NCBI GenBank assembly: GCA_024364805.1
Contig: CM044506.1
Location: forward strand, 73,346,461 to 73,375,377
Source: Euprymna scolopes
Lineage: Eukaryota; Mollusca; Cephalopoda; Sepiida; Sepiolidae
Reading direction: 5' to 3'
DNA length: 28,917 bases
The notes beneath the pieces are model-generated. The model was not told the origin of the DNA. It worked only from the letters and a program-made list of their open reading frames with translations, and made no database searches. The position numbers and the translations under genes were made by a program. This document shows positions 11,933 to 21,795 of the stretch, piece after piece (the stretch's first letter is position 1; each line of letters starts with the position of its first letter).

Positions 11933-12878
11933 ATAGGTGACGCATGATGACGTTTATGTTGCAGCCAACGTGTCTGAAAGCAGTCAGAATATTGTTGACA
12001 ATTGTTGTGTCCATTCTCATCTTATTGTTGTTAACGGACGTATGTACTACCGGAACACATGTCTTACACGCTTTCAGTTCTACTTCGTGTATTATTTATT
12101 TGAACTCTGCTCTGATGAGCTGCCGGATCTGGGTACAACAAGAAATCCAATTTTTAACTTCTATGACCAATACTGGAAAAAAAAATCTTACTAAAGCCTT
12201 GGTGAAATGCTGGGTTATGCCGAGCATTGGGGAGAATAATCTCCTGTCCATCAGAGATTCGTTGATGATTCTATTTCCTTTGCACTGAACTAATTCCTCC
12301 TACAAGGTCAGTTGTTCTCCGTGTGATTAGCACCAATGTTTCGAGATTTCAAGTTATTTTTTTACTTCCAACTTATCTCTTTTCGGCATAATCATTCAGA
12401 AATATCGGATATGAATATTCTTTCAATTTAAATAATCGTTTTCACTCAAAGCAATTATTCGACATGACATTGTTCCCCAGTCAGCTCCTTTTAAAATGCT
12501 GCACATATGCGTACAAGTAACAAAACCTTAAAAAACATGTATCAATAGCTCAATACTTTGATATGATTAAGTGAACTCTATGTAATTCATGGATTCAGCC
12601 GTAAAATAACGTAGAAACACACTTCTTGTTGACCAGTGTTATTATTAATGTTGCAGTTGTTGTTGTTGCTTTTCTTAAAGATTTTGAACTGGTTTTTAAC
12701 TGTTACTTTTTAATAACATTCAATGTGATAGTTTGTATTATTTGCAAAACGCCCTATACTTTACACATAGATGCATACATAGTACAATTCATCTGCAAAG
12801 TACTGGTATACTTTACAGTGGTTAAAATCGATTTGCTTGTCATAATGCGTTCAAAAATGTTACACTATTTTTATTCAT
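11933..12878. other. Unassigned spacer
   Basis: AT-rich sequence. Open frames of up to about 114 codons occur in overlapping frames at 11937-12288, but none resembles a known protein and their composition is ordinary for this AT content. Confidence 0.45.
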
Positions 12879-12955
12879 GAAGTCGTCAGTTTCACCTATC
12901 TCGGCTCGACGTTCATCAATAACGGCAAAAACCTCGGCAAAGTTTGCAGATGTAA
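12879..12955 (+). mobile_element. Short RTE/CR1-type LINE reverse transcriptase scrap
   Basis: The plus strand reads EVVSFTYLGSTFINNGKN, which fits the F-x-YLGS-x-I-x(n)-G block that follows the catalytic core in many LINE reverse transcriptases. After about 25 codons the similarity is lost. The fragment is too short to place in a clade. Confidence 0.45.
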
Positions 12956-13314
12956 TTAGTTAATCAATCAAGTAGAGGATCAACCGAACTATTATGAGAT
13001 CCGTGGATTTATAAAATCACGAAATCATGCCGACAACAAGAGACGCGATGGGATGTTCCACCGTTATTGTCTGGCTAGATCCGAGTAATCTAATGAGAAA
13101 AATTGCCAATTTAAGATCCGCAAATGCATATTAATCGGTCAACGAACCTGTTTTCCAAAGACGCTGTAACATAGGAGTTAAGGATTTCGAATTAATTAAA
13201 AAAAATCTTTATATCTACCTCTGATCAGGCTAACCGAATTGAAGGGCATAAAAAAAACTTCAACTGCACAAAATAATCACCATTGTGCATACATAAATAA
13301 TACATATATATCGA
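12956..13314. other. Unassigned spacer
   Basis: Mostly AT-rich DNA. Part of 12956-13140 may be decayed continuation of the RT scrap, but this cannot be shown. Confidence 0.4.
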
Positions 13315-13612
13315 AAAAACCGATTGTCGATTTGATTATCGGCGACAGGCATTAGACGGGAATGTGTCTCAGCCAGCCTTTTGTTTTATTCACCTAAAAA
13401 TGACATACCGTCGTATACTTTTAAACTTTCTGTAATTGTTGCATTCTGTCAATAAGTCTAGTTTTTTTTTTACTTACTGTCCACGGTTCTTCTCTAAAAT
13501 AATCTCTTGGGATGTCATTTTTAGGTGAATGAAACAAAAGGCTGACTTAGACACATTCTCCCTTAGAAGCTGTACCCGTATAATGCCTGTCGCCGATAAT
13601 CAAATCGGTTTT
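13315..13612. repeat. Foldback (inverted-repeat) element
   Basis: The left arm (about 13315-13408) is the reverse complement of the right arm (about 13509-13612), with a 100-bp loop. Long shared blocks include GTCATTTTTAGGTGAAT and TAATGCCTGTCGCCGATAAT. The right arm holds about 15 extra bases flanked by CCC on each side, and the left arm has a small extra segment near its outer end. No coding capacity is seen. It could be a MITE-like foldback or an inverted duplication. Confidence 0.8.
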
Positions 13613-14002
13613 GCCGCCCGGGGCGGTCAGAAAATTTGCCTCCACCGCAGGCATATGATTACCTTTTTTGCCGCTCTACCCGCCTACTGGTTGCATACGA
13701 CAACCTGTTAAAACCTTTAAAATTTAAAAAAAAAAACTCTCAAAACATTCATTTATACAGAATTAATGATTACACAATTCCCTTCAGAATATTGTGTACA
13801 CATTTCCTCTTTTTTAAATTTTAATTTAATTTAACAATTTCATTTCAGTAATCTAATAATAAGTATGTACATATTAATTTTAAAGGAATTATGAAAACGT
13901 TTATATGAAACAAAAGAAACCAATTACTTTAAAAAAAATGTTTAATACAAATTGTAAAAAATGTTCATTTAAATTAATTGACTACACAAAAATGTAATAA
14001 TA
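13613..14002. other. Unassigned spacer with a small GC-rich patch
   Basis: A GC-rich, nearly self-complementary patch (GCCGCCCGGGGCGG) lies at 13613-13626, and moderate GC continues to about 13710. The rest is very AT-rich with nothing recognised. Confidence 0.45.
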
Positions 14003-14640
14003 AATTTAAATGAGTACATTTGGACACCTTAAAATGTTATGAAATGATAAAACCATTTTTAATTACATGGGTGTTGTTGCTTAAATCCGAATTTTCCAAA
14101 AAAGATGGTTGTATCAAAGAGAGGAAGTCCGATATAGATTTTTCTTCATAATGTTTTATATTAAGTGGTCGAACCTCTCGAAGAGAAAAAACGTCTTGTA
14201 TCGGAGCTTTTTGATATCATTGTTTGTGATCGCTTGGGATATGCGAAAAATTTCAGAAATGGAATGTCACACATTACAGAAAACTTGTTTTTAATTTAAA
14301 TGAGAATATGTAAAATATGAATTTATGGATTTAAATGAGAACATTTGAAAACACGATAAGGTTAAAAATGATAAAATCTTTTATATTTACCTTTTTATGA
14401 TTATTATTTCCAAATTTTCATAAAAACATGGATGTATAAAGGGGCCGATAGTCCGATGTAGTTTTCTTTTCTTTTTATTCATAATGCTGTTATTAAGAGG
14501 TCGAGCCTCCAGAAAAGGAAAACATGTCTTCTATCCGGCTTTTTTTTACATCCGTGTGCGTAATCGCTCGGTTTAAGTTCGACTTTCAAGAAATGTGGTG
14601 TTTTTGATAATATTTCAATCATTTATAAAAACAGTTAAAT
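14003..14640. repeat. Two-copy tandem repeat, unit about 310-325 bp
   Basis: Unit 1 (about 14003-14327) and unit 2 (about 14328-14637) align over their length. Shared anchors are TTTAAATGAG-ACATTTG, TCCGAT-TAG, TTCATAATG, AAG-GGTCGA-CCTC and ATCGCT. A third start (TTTTTAAATGAATGTATTT) appears near 14645. Each unit contains an imperfect inverted repeat between its TCCGAT block and a GTCTTNTATC-type block about 80 bp later. The units are diverged, so the duplication is not recent. Confidence 0.75.
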
Positions 14641-14709
14641 ACGTTTTTAAATGAATGTATTTATGAATTGAAAATAGAACTATCGCAAGACATCAACTCG
14701 GTTTAAAAT

Positions 14710-14907
14710 TTACACATATATTTCTCGTACTTTTTTAGCCATGTCATCAATAACTCTGTCAAAATTTACTCTATCGACAAGTTTCCTCTCTATGGAGAGG
14801 ATTGCCATGTCTGTGAGCTTATTTGACGCATTTTGGATAGAAAATAGTTTTTTATGAGTTTCAATAATCTTTGGGGGGGGTCTAAGCGAGTACGCATAGT
14901 TTGACAA
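14710..14907 (-). pseudogene. hAT-type transposase C-terminal dimerisation remnant
   Basis: The minus strand reads LTDMAILSIE, then VNFDRVIDDMA, and stops at 14710-14712. This matches the end of hAT-family and ZMYM1/ZBED-like transposase-derived proteins, where LALLSIE precedes a hydrophobic and acidic tail. Just upstream another frame reads LKLIKNYFLSKM (about 14869-14834), which resembles the block that precedes LALLSIE in this family, so one frame shift lies between them. The rest of the transposase is absent. No terminal inverted repeat or 8-bp duplication was found. The family call rests on about 60 residues. Confidence 0.6.
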
Positions 14908-15885
14908 CGTTGCCAGTCAGACTTTGTCTTAGTGAACATTTCTACAATGTAAGCGTAACCTGGAAATTATAATTATTCAACACTTTAGGTTAAATTAATG
15001 TACGAAATTTTAAATTTCAAAATAATTGTTTGAGCTTTTTTTTCGGCAAGGTTTTCAAGGTATCCAGATGCGATTGCATAAGACAAAATGAAAGTCGAAT
15101 AAAACAAAAGGAAAATATCATTTTAGCCAAGGGTGTTAGTCTAAAATTCTCACACTATTAGTAAAAAGTAATTCTATTATAATTATCTGTGTGTTATTAT
15201 ATGTTCCCCTTTTTGCATAAACAACAAATCAATCTACTACATATCTATGACAGGCCATATATTTATGATTAGGGTAAACAGATGAACATTCTTCGGTAGA
15301 AAGAACGTATAGAATAGTTAAGAATACATTCACATTCGTTTTTAAGTTTAGAATTGTTTTTTTAGAGTAACTATGTTATGTAGCAACTCATGTTTTTAAT
15401 GGAAAGGGGACTTTGTTAATTATACTGTTCCTATGCCGTTTTATTTTGCATAACAATCGTTAATTATTTTCTATTGTTTATGAAATATTCAAAGAGCATT
15501 TTCCAACTAATGACAAATGCAAATCGGATTTGTTTTAAAAGAGAACTGCAGCTCTAGCTGTTTCATTATGTTCAGTAAATTAGAAGGAAAATATTCGAGA
15601 AAAATATTTACCCCCCACGTATATTTAATATATGTCCCTCCCAAACACACACTAAGAGCAATTTTTTGCGAAAATATATGAAGATATGAGGAGGTTTTAG
15701 AGTAATTGGAAAAAAGACAAAAACGAATCACTAATTAAGTATTTAGAAATTTAAAAAGAATCGGAAAACAAGATTTAGACATAATCAGTAATTGAATCGG
15801 AATCGGTAAAAATGTGGAACCATACCATCACTATATATACACATACCCATACATACATGTAGACATATATATATGCGCATATATA

Positions 15886-15888
<3 letters not shown>
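14908..15888. other. Unassigned spacer
   Basis: AT-rich sequence with nothing recognised apart from a run-in of mixed TA and CA dinucleotides at about 15830-15888. Confidence 0.5.

Positions 15889-15945
<57 letters not shown>
15889..15945. repeat. (AT)n microsatellite split by a Tc1-like insertion
   Basis: The uninterrupted AT tract ends with the TA that serves as the left target duplication. A shorter TA-rich remnant continues on the other side of the element at 17585-17599. Confidence 0.9.
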
Positions 15946-15948
<3 letters not shown>

Positions 15949-16157
15949 TGATGATCATATTTATTGGCACGGTAAAATAAAAGTTAAATTTTGTCTAATA
16001 AATTCTAAAAAGGGGATTAAATTAAAGAAAATAACAAAGTATATTATGTATTTTAACTGGCCTTTCCGATGCAGCAATCGGATTTTAGAAAAAATGAATA
16101 ACAAAGGAACAACAAACATAATTGCAAAAAAAACCCTTGTTCAAAATTATTGGCACG
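15946..16157 (+). repeat. Left terminal inverted repeat of the Tc1-like element
   Basis: About 212 bp, pairing with 17374-17584. It holds outer and inner ATTGGCACG motifs at about 15963 and 16149. Confidence 0.92.
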
Positions 16158-16163
16158 ATTTAT

Positions 16164-17187
16164 TTAATAATCAATTGTATAGCCTTTGGCCTTGATTACC
16201 TTCCTCAGTCGCTTTTCATAGTTTACAACCAAGTTGTTGCACTCTTTAGTAGTAATTTTAGCCCACTCTTCCTGACAATAATCCTCCAATAGAATAAGAT
16301 TCTTAGTCTTCCTTTGCATTACCCTCTATTTTAATGTTCTCCATAAATTTTCAATTGGATTAAGGTCTGGGCTTTGTGATGGCCACTCCAAAACATTAAT
16401 ATGATTGTCCTCAAGCCATTTCTTGGTCAGTTTAGCCGAATGCTTTGGGTCATTATCTTGCATGAACCACCAACGACGACCAAGTGAGAGCTCTTTAGCA
16501 GAGTCTTTCAGGTTTTCATCCAATATTTTTACATAATCTTCCTTTTTTATGCTACCTGTGACCTTAACAAGTCGCCCTGGTCCAGAGGCAGAAAAGGATC
16601 CCCAAAACATCAAACTGCCTCCACCGTGCTTCACTGTGGGCATGGTGTTCTTAGGCAGGAAAGCTTCGCCAGATTTTCTGTAAATATAAGACACTTTATT
16701 ATGGCCAAATAACTCTATTTTCGTTTCGTCAGTCCATAGAACACGTTTCCAGAATGCAACATCTTTATCAATATGACGTTTTGCAAAGGCTAGCCTTGCT
16801 TTCAGGTGCATAGGCTTCAATAAGGGAGTCTTTCTCGGACGACATGCTTTTAAACCAGCTCTCTTCAAAACTCTACCAACTGTATGTCGAGATACATTCA
16901 CTCCAGAGGTGCTCTGTTCATCAACAATCTCCCCAACAGAGATCCTTGGGTTTTGTTTTACTTGTCGAACAATTTTCCGTTCATCTCTTGGGGAAAGAAT
17001 CCTTTTTCTCCCTCTACCCTCTAAACTCATAACGTGGCCTTGCGATTTGAACTTGTTTATTATGGCTCTAACAGTGGATTTGGGAAGGTTTAGCTTCTTT
17101 GAAATCTTATCATAGCCCCCTCCCATTGGTATGGCATGCTACAACAAGCTTCCTGACGTATTCGCTGTGTTCCTTAGTTTTAACCAT
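16164..17187 (-). pseudogene. Tc1 transposase, nearly intact (DD34E)
   Basis: About 340 codons on the minus strand, the usual Tc1 transposase length. The start is ATG at 17187 (MVKTKEHSEYVRKLV), chosen because it matches the family's amino end. The order is a paired-like helix-turn-helix region (residues about 20-110, with a GRGRKR AT-hook-like patch between its halves), then the catalytic core: VLWTDETK (first D, about residue 152), MQDNDPKHS (second D, about 243) and SPDLNPIENLW (E, about 278), with 34 residues between the second D and the E. Two lesions are visible: one extra base in a G-run near 17115-17125, and a TAG at 16326-16328 within NLWRTLK-stop-RVMQRK. Reading otherwise continues to YTIDY and the stop at 16164. 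The enzyme would cut and paste its element at TA sites; this copy is probably inactive. Confidence 0.93.
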
Positions 17188-17373
17188 GGCGATTGAAAAT
17201 TATAATTTAGTCACTTATAATAGTTTAAATAAATCGTTATCTAAAAATTATCTGAAAAAAAATTATTCACTGAATTAGCGTTAAACAAGCATAATATGGC
17301 TATAAAAAAGTTCAGAAAGCACGTAAACCGGAAATTGATTGATATTATACTGATACTAAAAGAAAAACAAAGC

Positions 17374-17584
17374 CGTGCCAATAATTTTGAACAAGGGTTT
17401 TTTGCAATTATGTTTGTTGTTCCTTTGTTATTTATTTTTTCTAAAATCCGATTGCTGCATCGGAAAGGCCAGTTAAAAATACATAATAAACTTTGATATT
17501 TTCTTTAATTTAATCCCTTTTTTAGAATTTATTAGACAAAATTTAACTTTTATTTTACCGTGCCAATAAATATGATCATCACTG
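17374..17584 (-). repeat. Right terminal inverted repeat of the Tc1-like element
   Basis: About 211 bp, near-identical to the reverse complement of 15946-16157. Differences are a few substitutions and small length changes in A or T runs. Confidence 0.92.
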
Positions 17585-17586
17585 TA

Positions 17587-18599
17587 TATAATTATATACA
17601 CCTGGGGATCGGACAAAAGGACACCGGACAAAACCTACGAGCTAATTAAAGCAAAAACAGATAAACTCCCGAATTAATCAAAAACATTAAACATCACTTT
17701 TTGTATTTTTTTTTAATTTAATTAGATTTAGGAAAATTAGACAACGGGCAACTAATTTTGTAAGGTATGAAAATTAAGCATTTTTAGAATAAATGTCAAT
17801 TGAAGATGGAGTTTAAGACAATTCTTAAAGACGATTTAGTTTTAAATAGGAGTCATGTGTGTCTCGCAGAAATATACATATTTTAAAATATTTATTATTG
17901 TTTGAAAGCAAGTAAGTAGATTTTTTCCAAGTTAGGTATGCGCCCTTAGGAGATTTTTCTTGTATTCTCTTTGATAATTAATATATTAATAAAAGAAGTA
18001 AAAATTAAGATCTTAATACCAGAATTAAATCATCGTAATACATTTCGGTTTAATCATAAATATATAATATAAAATTATATAATTTTCTTAATACTTTGAA
18101 AAAATCAAACTTGACTGAAAGTCGGCAGTATTTAAACTATCAAATATAATGTCGCTTAAATAGTATTTGAGGTGTAGCGCTTAATTCCCATTTAAAATTA
18201 TATTCACTGATATGACGATCATAAAATCTGTTTACAGTCGATTTTTATTCCGTACTTGGTTAATGTATCTACAATTCCAAAATTACGTCGTTTTATGTCG
18301 CTTATTTTCCGTTGTATTCTTAAATTATCAGTGATGTTTGAAAGTATTTTCCTTCACAAATATGTTTTGTTTAATTTTTCAACCTTTTTTTGGAAAAAAG
18401 GTAAATCAACTGCTTTCTTGGAAAGATTACCTAGAGAATTTATGCAACTTCTTTAATACATTGTTTTACAAATAAAATAAATTTACATCGTGGGTTGATG
18501 TTATTATCATTTATATTTTAGTGATAATTGAAAAACAATAAGTATTTATCATTAATACCAATAATAAAAAGTTAAATAAAGAATGTAACTCACTCTATT
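17587..18599. other. Unassigned spacer
   Basis: Very AT-rich DNA, starting with the right remnant of the (TA)n tract. Nothing is recognised. Confidence 0.5.
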
Positions 18600-19585
18600 T
18601 TTGAATCCTAAATTAGGAACACATATTTCCGATTCCAGTACCTCTAAAAGTTCTGATTTTTTATAACTATTTCGATATAATATTTAATATATTTTGTTAG
18701 CGTTTTTGTTTTTTTCCTATTTTCACCCCCTAAAGATGCCGCCCCTGACATGTACCGCTCGTAAAATGGGGACACATTTTTCGGAGTGTGATACTTTCAA
18801 AATTCCGATTATTTCAACCTTTCCCGTATAAAATTTTACATTTTTGTTTGCTTTTATTTACTTTTATTTGTTTTTTCTATTTTCAATTTTTAACCTATCA
18901 AAATGCTTCCCTCTGACATGTGCCGCTCGTACAATAATGACACATTTTCTGATTGCAATACCTCCAAACTCCGATTTTTAAAAATCTGTAGAGTATAAAA
19001 TTTAAGATATTTTTTGTATAGTTTTATTTATTATTATATGGTTTTTCTATTTTCTATTTTTACCCCCGAAAATTCCGCCCCCTGATATGAGCCGCTCGTA
19101 AAATATAGACAAATTTTCCTGGTTCCGATACCTTCAAATCTTCTTATTTTTTTTAAATTTTCGGTAAAAATTTAAAAATGTTTGTTCCCTTTTCTTTATT
19201 TTTCTATTTTATATTTTAACCCCCTCAAAATGCCGTTCCCCTGACATGGACAGCTCGTAAATTAGGGACACATTTTTTCTGATTCCGGTATCAACATTCC
19301 GGTATAAAATTGCGAATTTTTTTGTTAGGTTTTATTCATTTTTATTTATTTTTTATATATTCTATTTTTAACCAATTAAAATCTCGGCCCCTGGCGTGTG
19401 CATGTGCTGTTAATAAAATACAGACATACTTTCCTGATCCCGATATCTCTAAAAGTCCTGAGGTTTTACAACCTTTTCGGCAGAAAACTTCAGATTTTTT
19501 GTTAGCTTTCATTTATTTTTTCTACCTTCGCAAAATGCCGCCTCCTTGAACGTGTTGCCCGAGGTGGAACGAACACCGTGCCCCG
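18600..19585. repeat. Decayed tandem satellite, period about 150-170 bp, roughly six units
   Basis: A core reading GACATG-N-GCCGCTCGTAAAAT followed by GGGACACATTTT recurs, with its GACATG at 18747, 18915, 19084 (GATATG), 19243 and a weaker form near 19393; the last partial unit reaches about 19550. Spacings are 168, 169, 159, 150 and about 155 bp. Between cores lie T-rich stretches and a CCGATACCT-like block. Units are strongly diverged. The right end (about 19546-19600) is GC-rich relative to the rest. No coding meaning is assigned to the open frame that crosses units 4-6. Confidence 0.85.
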
Positions 19586-19987
19586 CTCTTGCTATGCCAT
19601 TTTCTGGATCAAATGAGAAAATTGATAATTTATTTGGAAAAAGTATTTCAACTTATTAACTAATAATTTCCTTTTATTCGCATGTTTATGATCTAATTAC
19701 GAATAATTACATATATTATTTCTTATAAACTTAAATAATGTGAAAACATATTATATTAAAATAAAATATAGCTGTTTATTTTATTGGTGATGTAGCCTTA
19801 TTGTTATTATCCCAATACTTCAGCTTGTACAGTTATTTATTTTTCTCTGCCATTTATGCAATCAACATATTATATATGGAGATTACAAAATCTCTGAATG
19901 TCAAACAAATCAAGAATATTTTCAGAGTGCAGTCTTATATGCCCAGAATTAAACGCACAACTCAGGTAACACCAGTTTGCCTGCTGT
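19586..19987. other. Unassigned spacer
   Basis: AT-rich DNA between the satellite and the duplicated region. A 63-codon open frame at 19801-19992 has no recognised similarity. Confidence 0.45.
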
Positions 19988-21260
19988 ACTAAAAAGTAAG
20001 AGAATATTATTCAGAAAATTAACATTTAATGCCGAATGACACTACTCTCGCCTATAGTATTTTTTTTCTCGTCGATCTTTCTCGCATCACCTGCATGGAT
20101 TAAATATATACAGCTGATCATAAAGTTTATCTGGGTTCGGTTTTGAATTTGCGTATAAAATGGGTTGTTTGGTTTAATCCTGCAATTATTGTAAAATCGT
20201 AGGCGCGCCTATTTTTATTCCTGTAATTCTTATGGATGACTTTGCTCTCGACAAGAAATATAATCTCAAATGTCTTAATCGTTATTCTCCTTAAATCAAT
20301 TGCTAAATGCTAAAATCGGTTTTACTTATCTCTCTTCACACTTTTTCACACCAGATTCTATTTACTATTTCTAAAAAAACTACTATCAGGCAATGTGTGA
20401 GATATTATTGGCATATTTATACTGGTGAATATGACTTGTTTGAAAGTACTTTATAAATAAATTTTGTAGCCTCGTAGCCTTTTTCCCTTCCCCACAACCT
20501 CTTTCTCATAGGAGAGATGTTGAGAGTTTGTCTATGCTTTATCGTTATTTTCATGGCAAGTGCTCGGCTGGGGTTCAATCTATGGTGCCATCTCGCCAGC
20601 CATTCACAAGAAACACCCGTCTAGCAGAAAACATTATCACTAATTTCCACCACTCTTTATCTGTGCCTAAACCTAAACGTAGATTCCATGAACAAAGCGT
20701 CTTTCTTAGAAATGCCCGCCTGTGAAATTATCTTCCGTTTTGCTGCTTTCCAGTTGACTACAATATGGTTGTCTTCGAGTCTAACGTAAACAAGTTTTTG
20801 ATGAACCGTTCGATATAAGTTAACAAACTTACTGAATTTCCATTATTAACGATATTGCCCAATTTCTACTGTCCACTCTTTAACCCTTATCATCGAGTGG
20901 ACTCTTGGGTTTGTATAAGTGGTGATGCTTATTAAAAAAATGTAGAAACCTAACTTCTAATTTCCTCTTCACGGCAAACCGTCTTCAGAAGATGTGATGT
21001 TGCTAGTCTAAGTGTTTCTGTATATAGTAATATAGCATGAGTTCGGCACAATTCTCTAATCTAGTCCTTGCTTTCTTTGTTCCAGCTTGTTTGATTTGTT
21101 GGTAAACGGTCTCTATTAATTCGCTGTTTTAATACCTTATTATACTACGACTTCCTATTTCAGTAGAATCTTATTAAATACTGTAAAGTTATGGAACTCT
21201 CTTCCCGATGACTGTTTTTCTTTCTAACTACAGTGTTTGTCTTTTCATGGCTTATATCAA
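19988..21260 (+). mobile_element. Third LINE family (LINE3), copy 1, interrupted by LINE copy D
   Basis: The left part (19988-20450) matches the RT motif C region of copy 2 but with the motif disrupted. The right part (20945-21260) includes RRCDVASLSVSVYS (compare HRRDVASLSLFYRYF of copy A) and VKLWNSLPDDCF, the typical C-terminal block of Jockey/CR1-like LINE reverse transcriptases. Its sequence differs from copies A-D, so it is a separate family. It is heavily decayed. Confidence 0.65.
20452..20943 (+). mobile_element. Jockey/CR1-like LINE, copy D: 3' end, nested in LINE3
   Basis: It begins in the same region as position 3408 of copy A and runs through HRRDVESLSMLYRYFHGK, RRFHEQSVFLRNARL, NVNKFLMNRSI and a stop near 20818. 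The shared 3' untranslated tail follows to about 20943 (ACCCTTATCATCGAGTGG, then GTATAAGTGGTGATG). A single frame stays open across 20528-20725 and the next block follows after one stop, so this copy is less damaged than A or C. It is absent at the matching place in unit 2, so it was inserted after the duplication. I could not define a clear target-site duplication. Confidence 0.85.
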
Positions 21261-21795
21261 TAGGTACTTTCCATCTTTAGGATAATCAATTTTCCTGTTA
21301 TTTTGTTAAATATATCAAGCGGCCTTGTGTTTTTTTTGAGCGATCTCTATGAATAAAGAAACAAAACGTCATAGATATGCAACATCCGAATCTCAAAGTA
21401 ATAATATCCGGAAGACACTGGTCAGATAATACTATAATTGTGAACAATACCAATTCATCTATCTCTTCATATGTATCTTGAGGAGACAATTGAAACAAAT
21501 CAAAGCGACGGTAAAAATAGTATATATAACATCTCTCTCATAGTTAATAAATGGAATAAGAGATGAGAGGAAACAAAGTTGAGACAAACACATTTAATAA
21601 CGTATTATATAAAGAGAAATATTAAACAGGATAAAAGCAGGAATGAAATAACTGCTTTATTTTATTTTCTATTTAGCTGATATAATAGAAATGTAAACGC
21701 AACATGGACATAGAACCTACGCAAGTGAAAATATTCCTTTTATACGAAAAATAATTGATATTTCTGAGCTTTGCTTTAGCTTACACTTTTAATGA

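Larger units (their letters stand above)
15946..17584 (-). mobile_element. Tc1-like DNA transposon, complete with long inverted repeats (IR/DR type)
   Basis: The element spans about 1.64 kb between TA dinucleotides at 15944-15945 and 17585-17586. Both ends start CAGTGATGATCATA and continue as inverted repeats of about 211 bp that differ at only a handful of positions. Each inverted repeat carries ATTGGCACG twice, once near the outer end and once at the inner end, matching the IR/DR layout of Sleeping Beauty-like Tc1 elements, where these are transposase-binding sites. A transposase reading frame on the minus strand fills the middle. Because the two ends are so alike and the gene carries only two visible lesions, the insertion looks recent. 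It needs no partner gene for movement beyond an intact transposase supplied elsewhere. Confidence 0.95.
19988..21795 (+). repeat. Tandem duplication, unit 1
   Basis: Unit 1 aligns collinearly with unit 2 (21796-24150): 19988-20430 with 21796-22225, 20950-21255 with 22235-22342 plus 22705-22885, and 21255-21795 with 23620-24150. The match starts at AGAGAATATTATT in both and ends near the ACACTT block at the unit's right end. Removing LINE copy D from this unit leaves about 1.3 kb. Divergence between the units is visible throughout, so the duplication is old. Confidence 0.75.

Noticed and set aside
11937-12288. Two overlapping frames of 85 and 114 codons
   Set aside because: Neither resembles a known protein, and a third frame overlaps on the other strand; chance is sufficient.
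16844-17115. Plus-strand frames inside the Tc1-like element
   Set aside because: They are antisense shadows of the transposase.
18600-19585. CRISPR-like interpretation of the regular repeats
   Set aside because: The units are tandem and diverged along their whole length, with no short identical repeats separated by unique spacers, and the context is eukaryotic.
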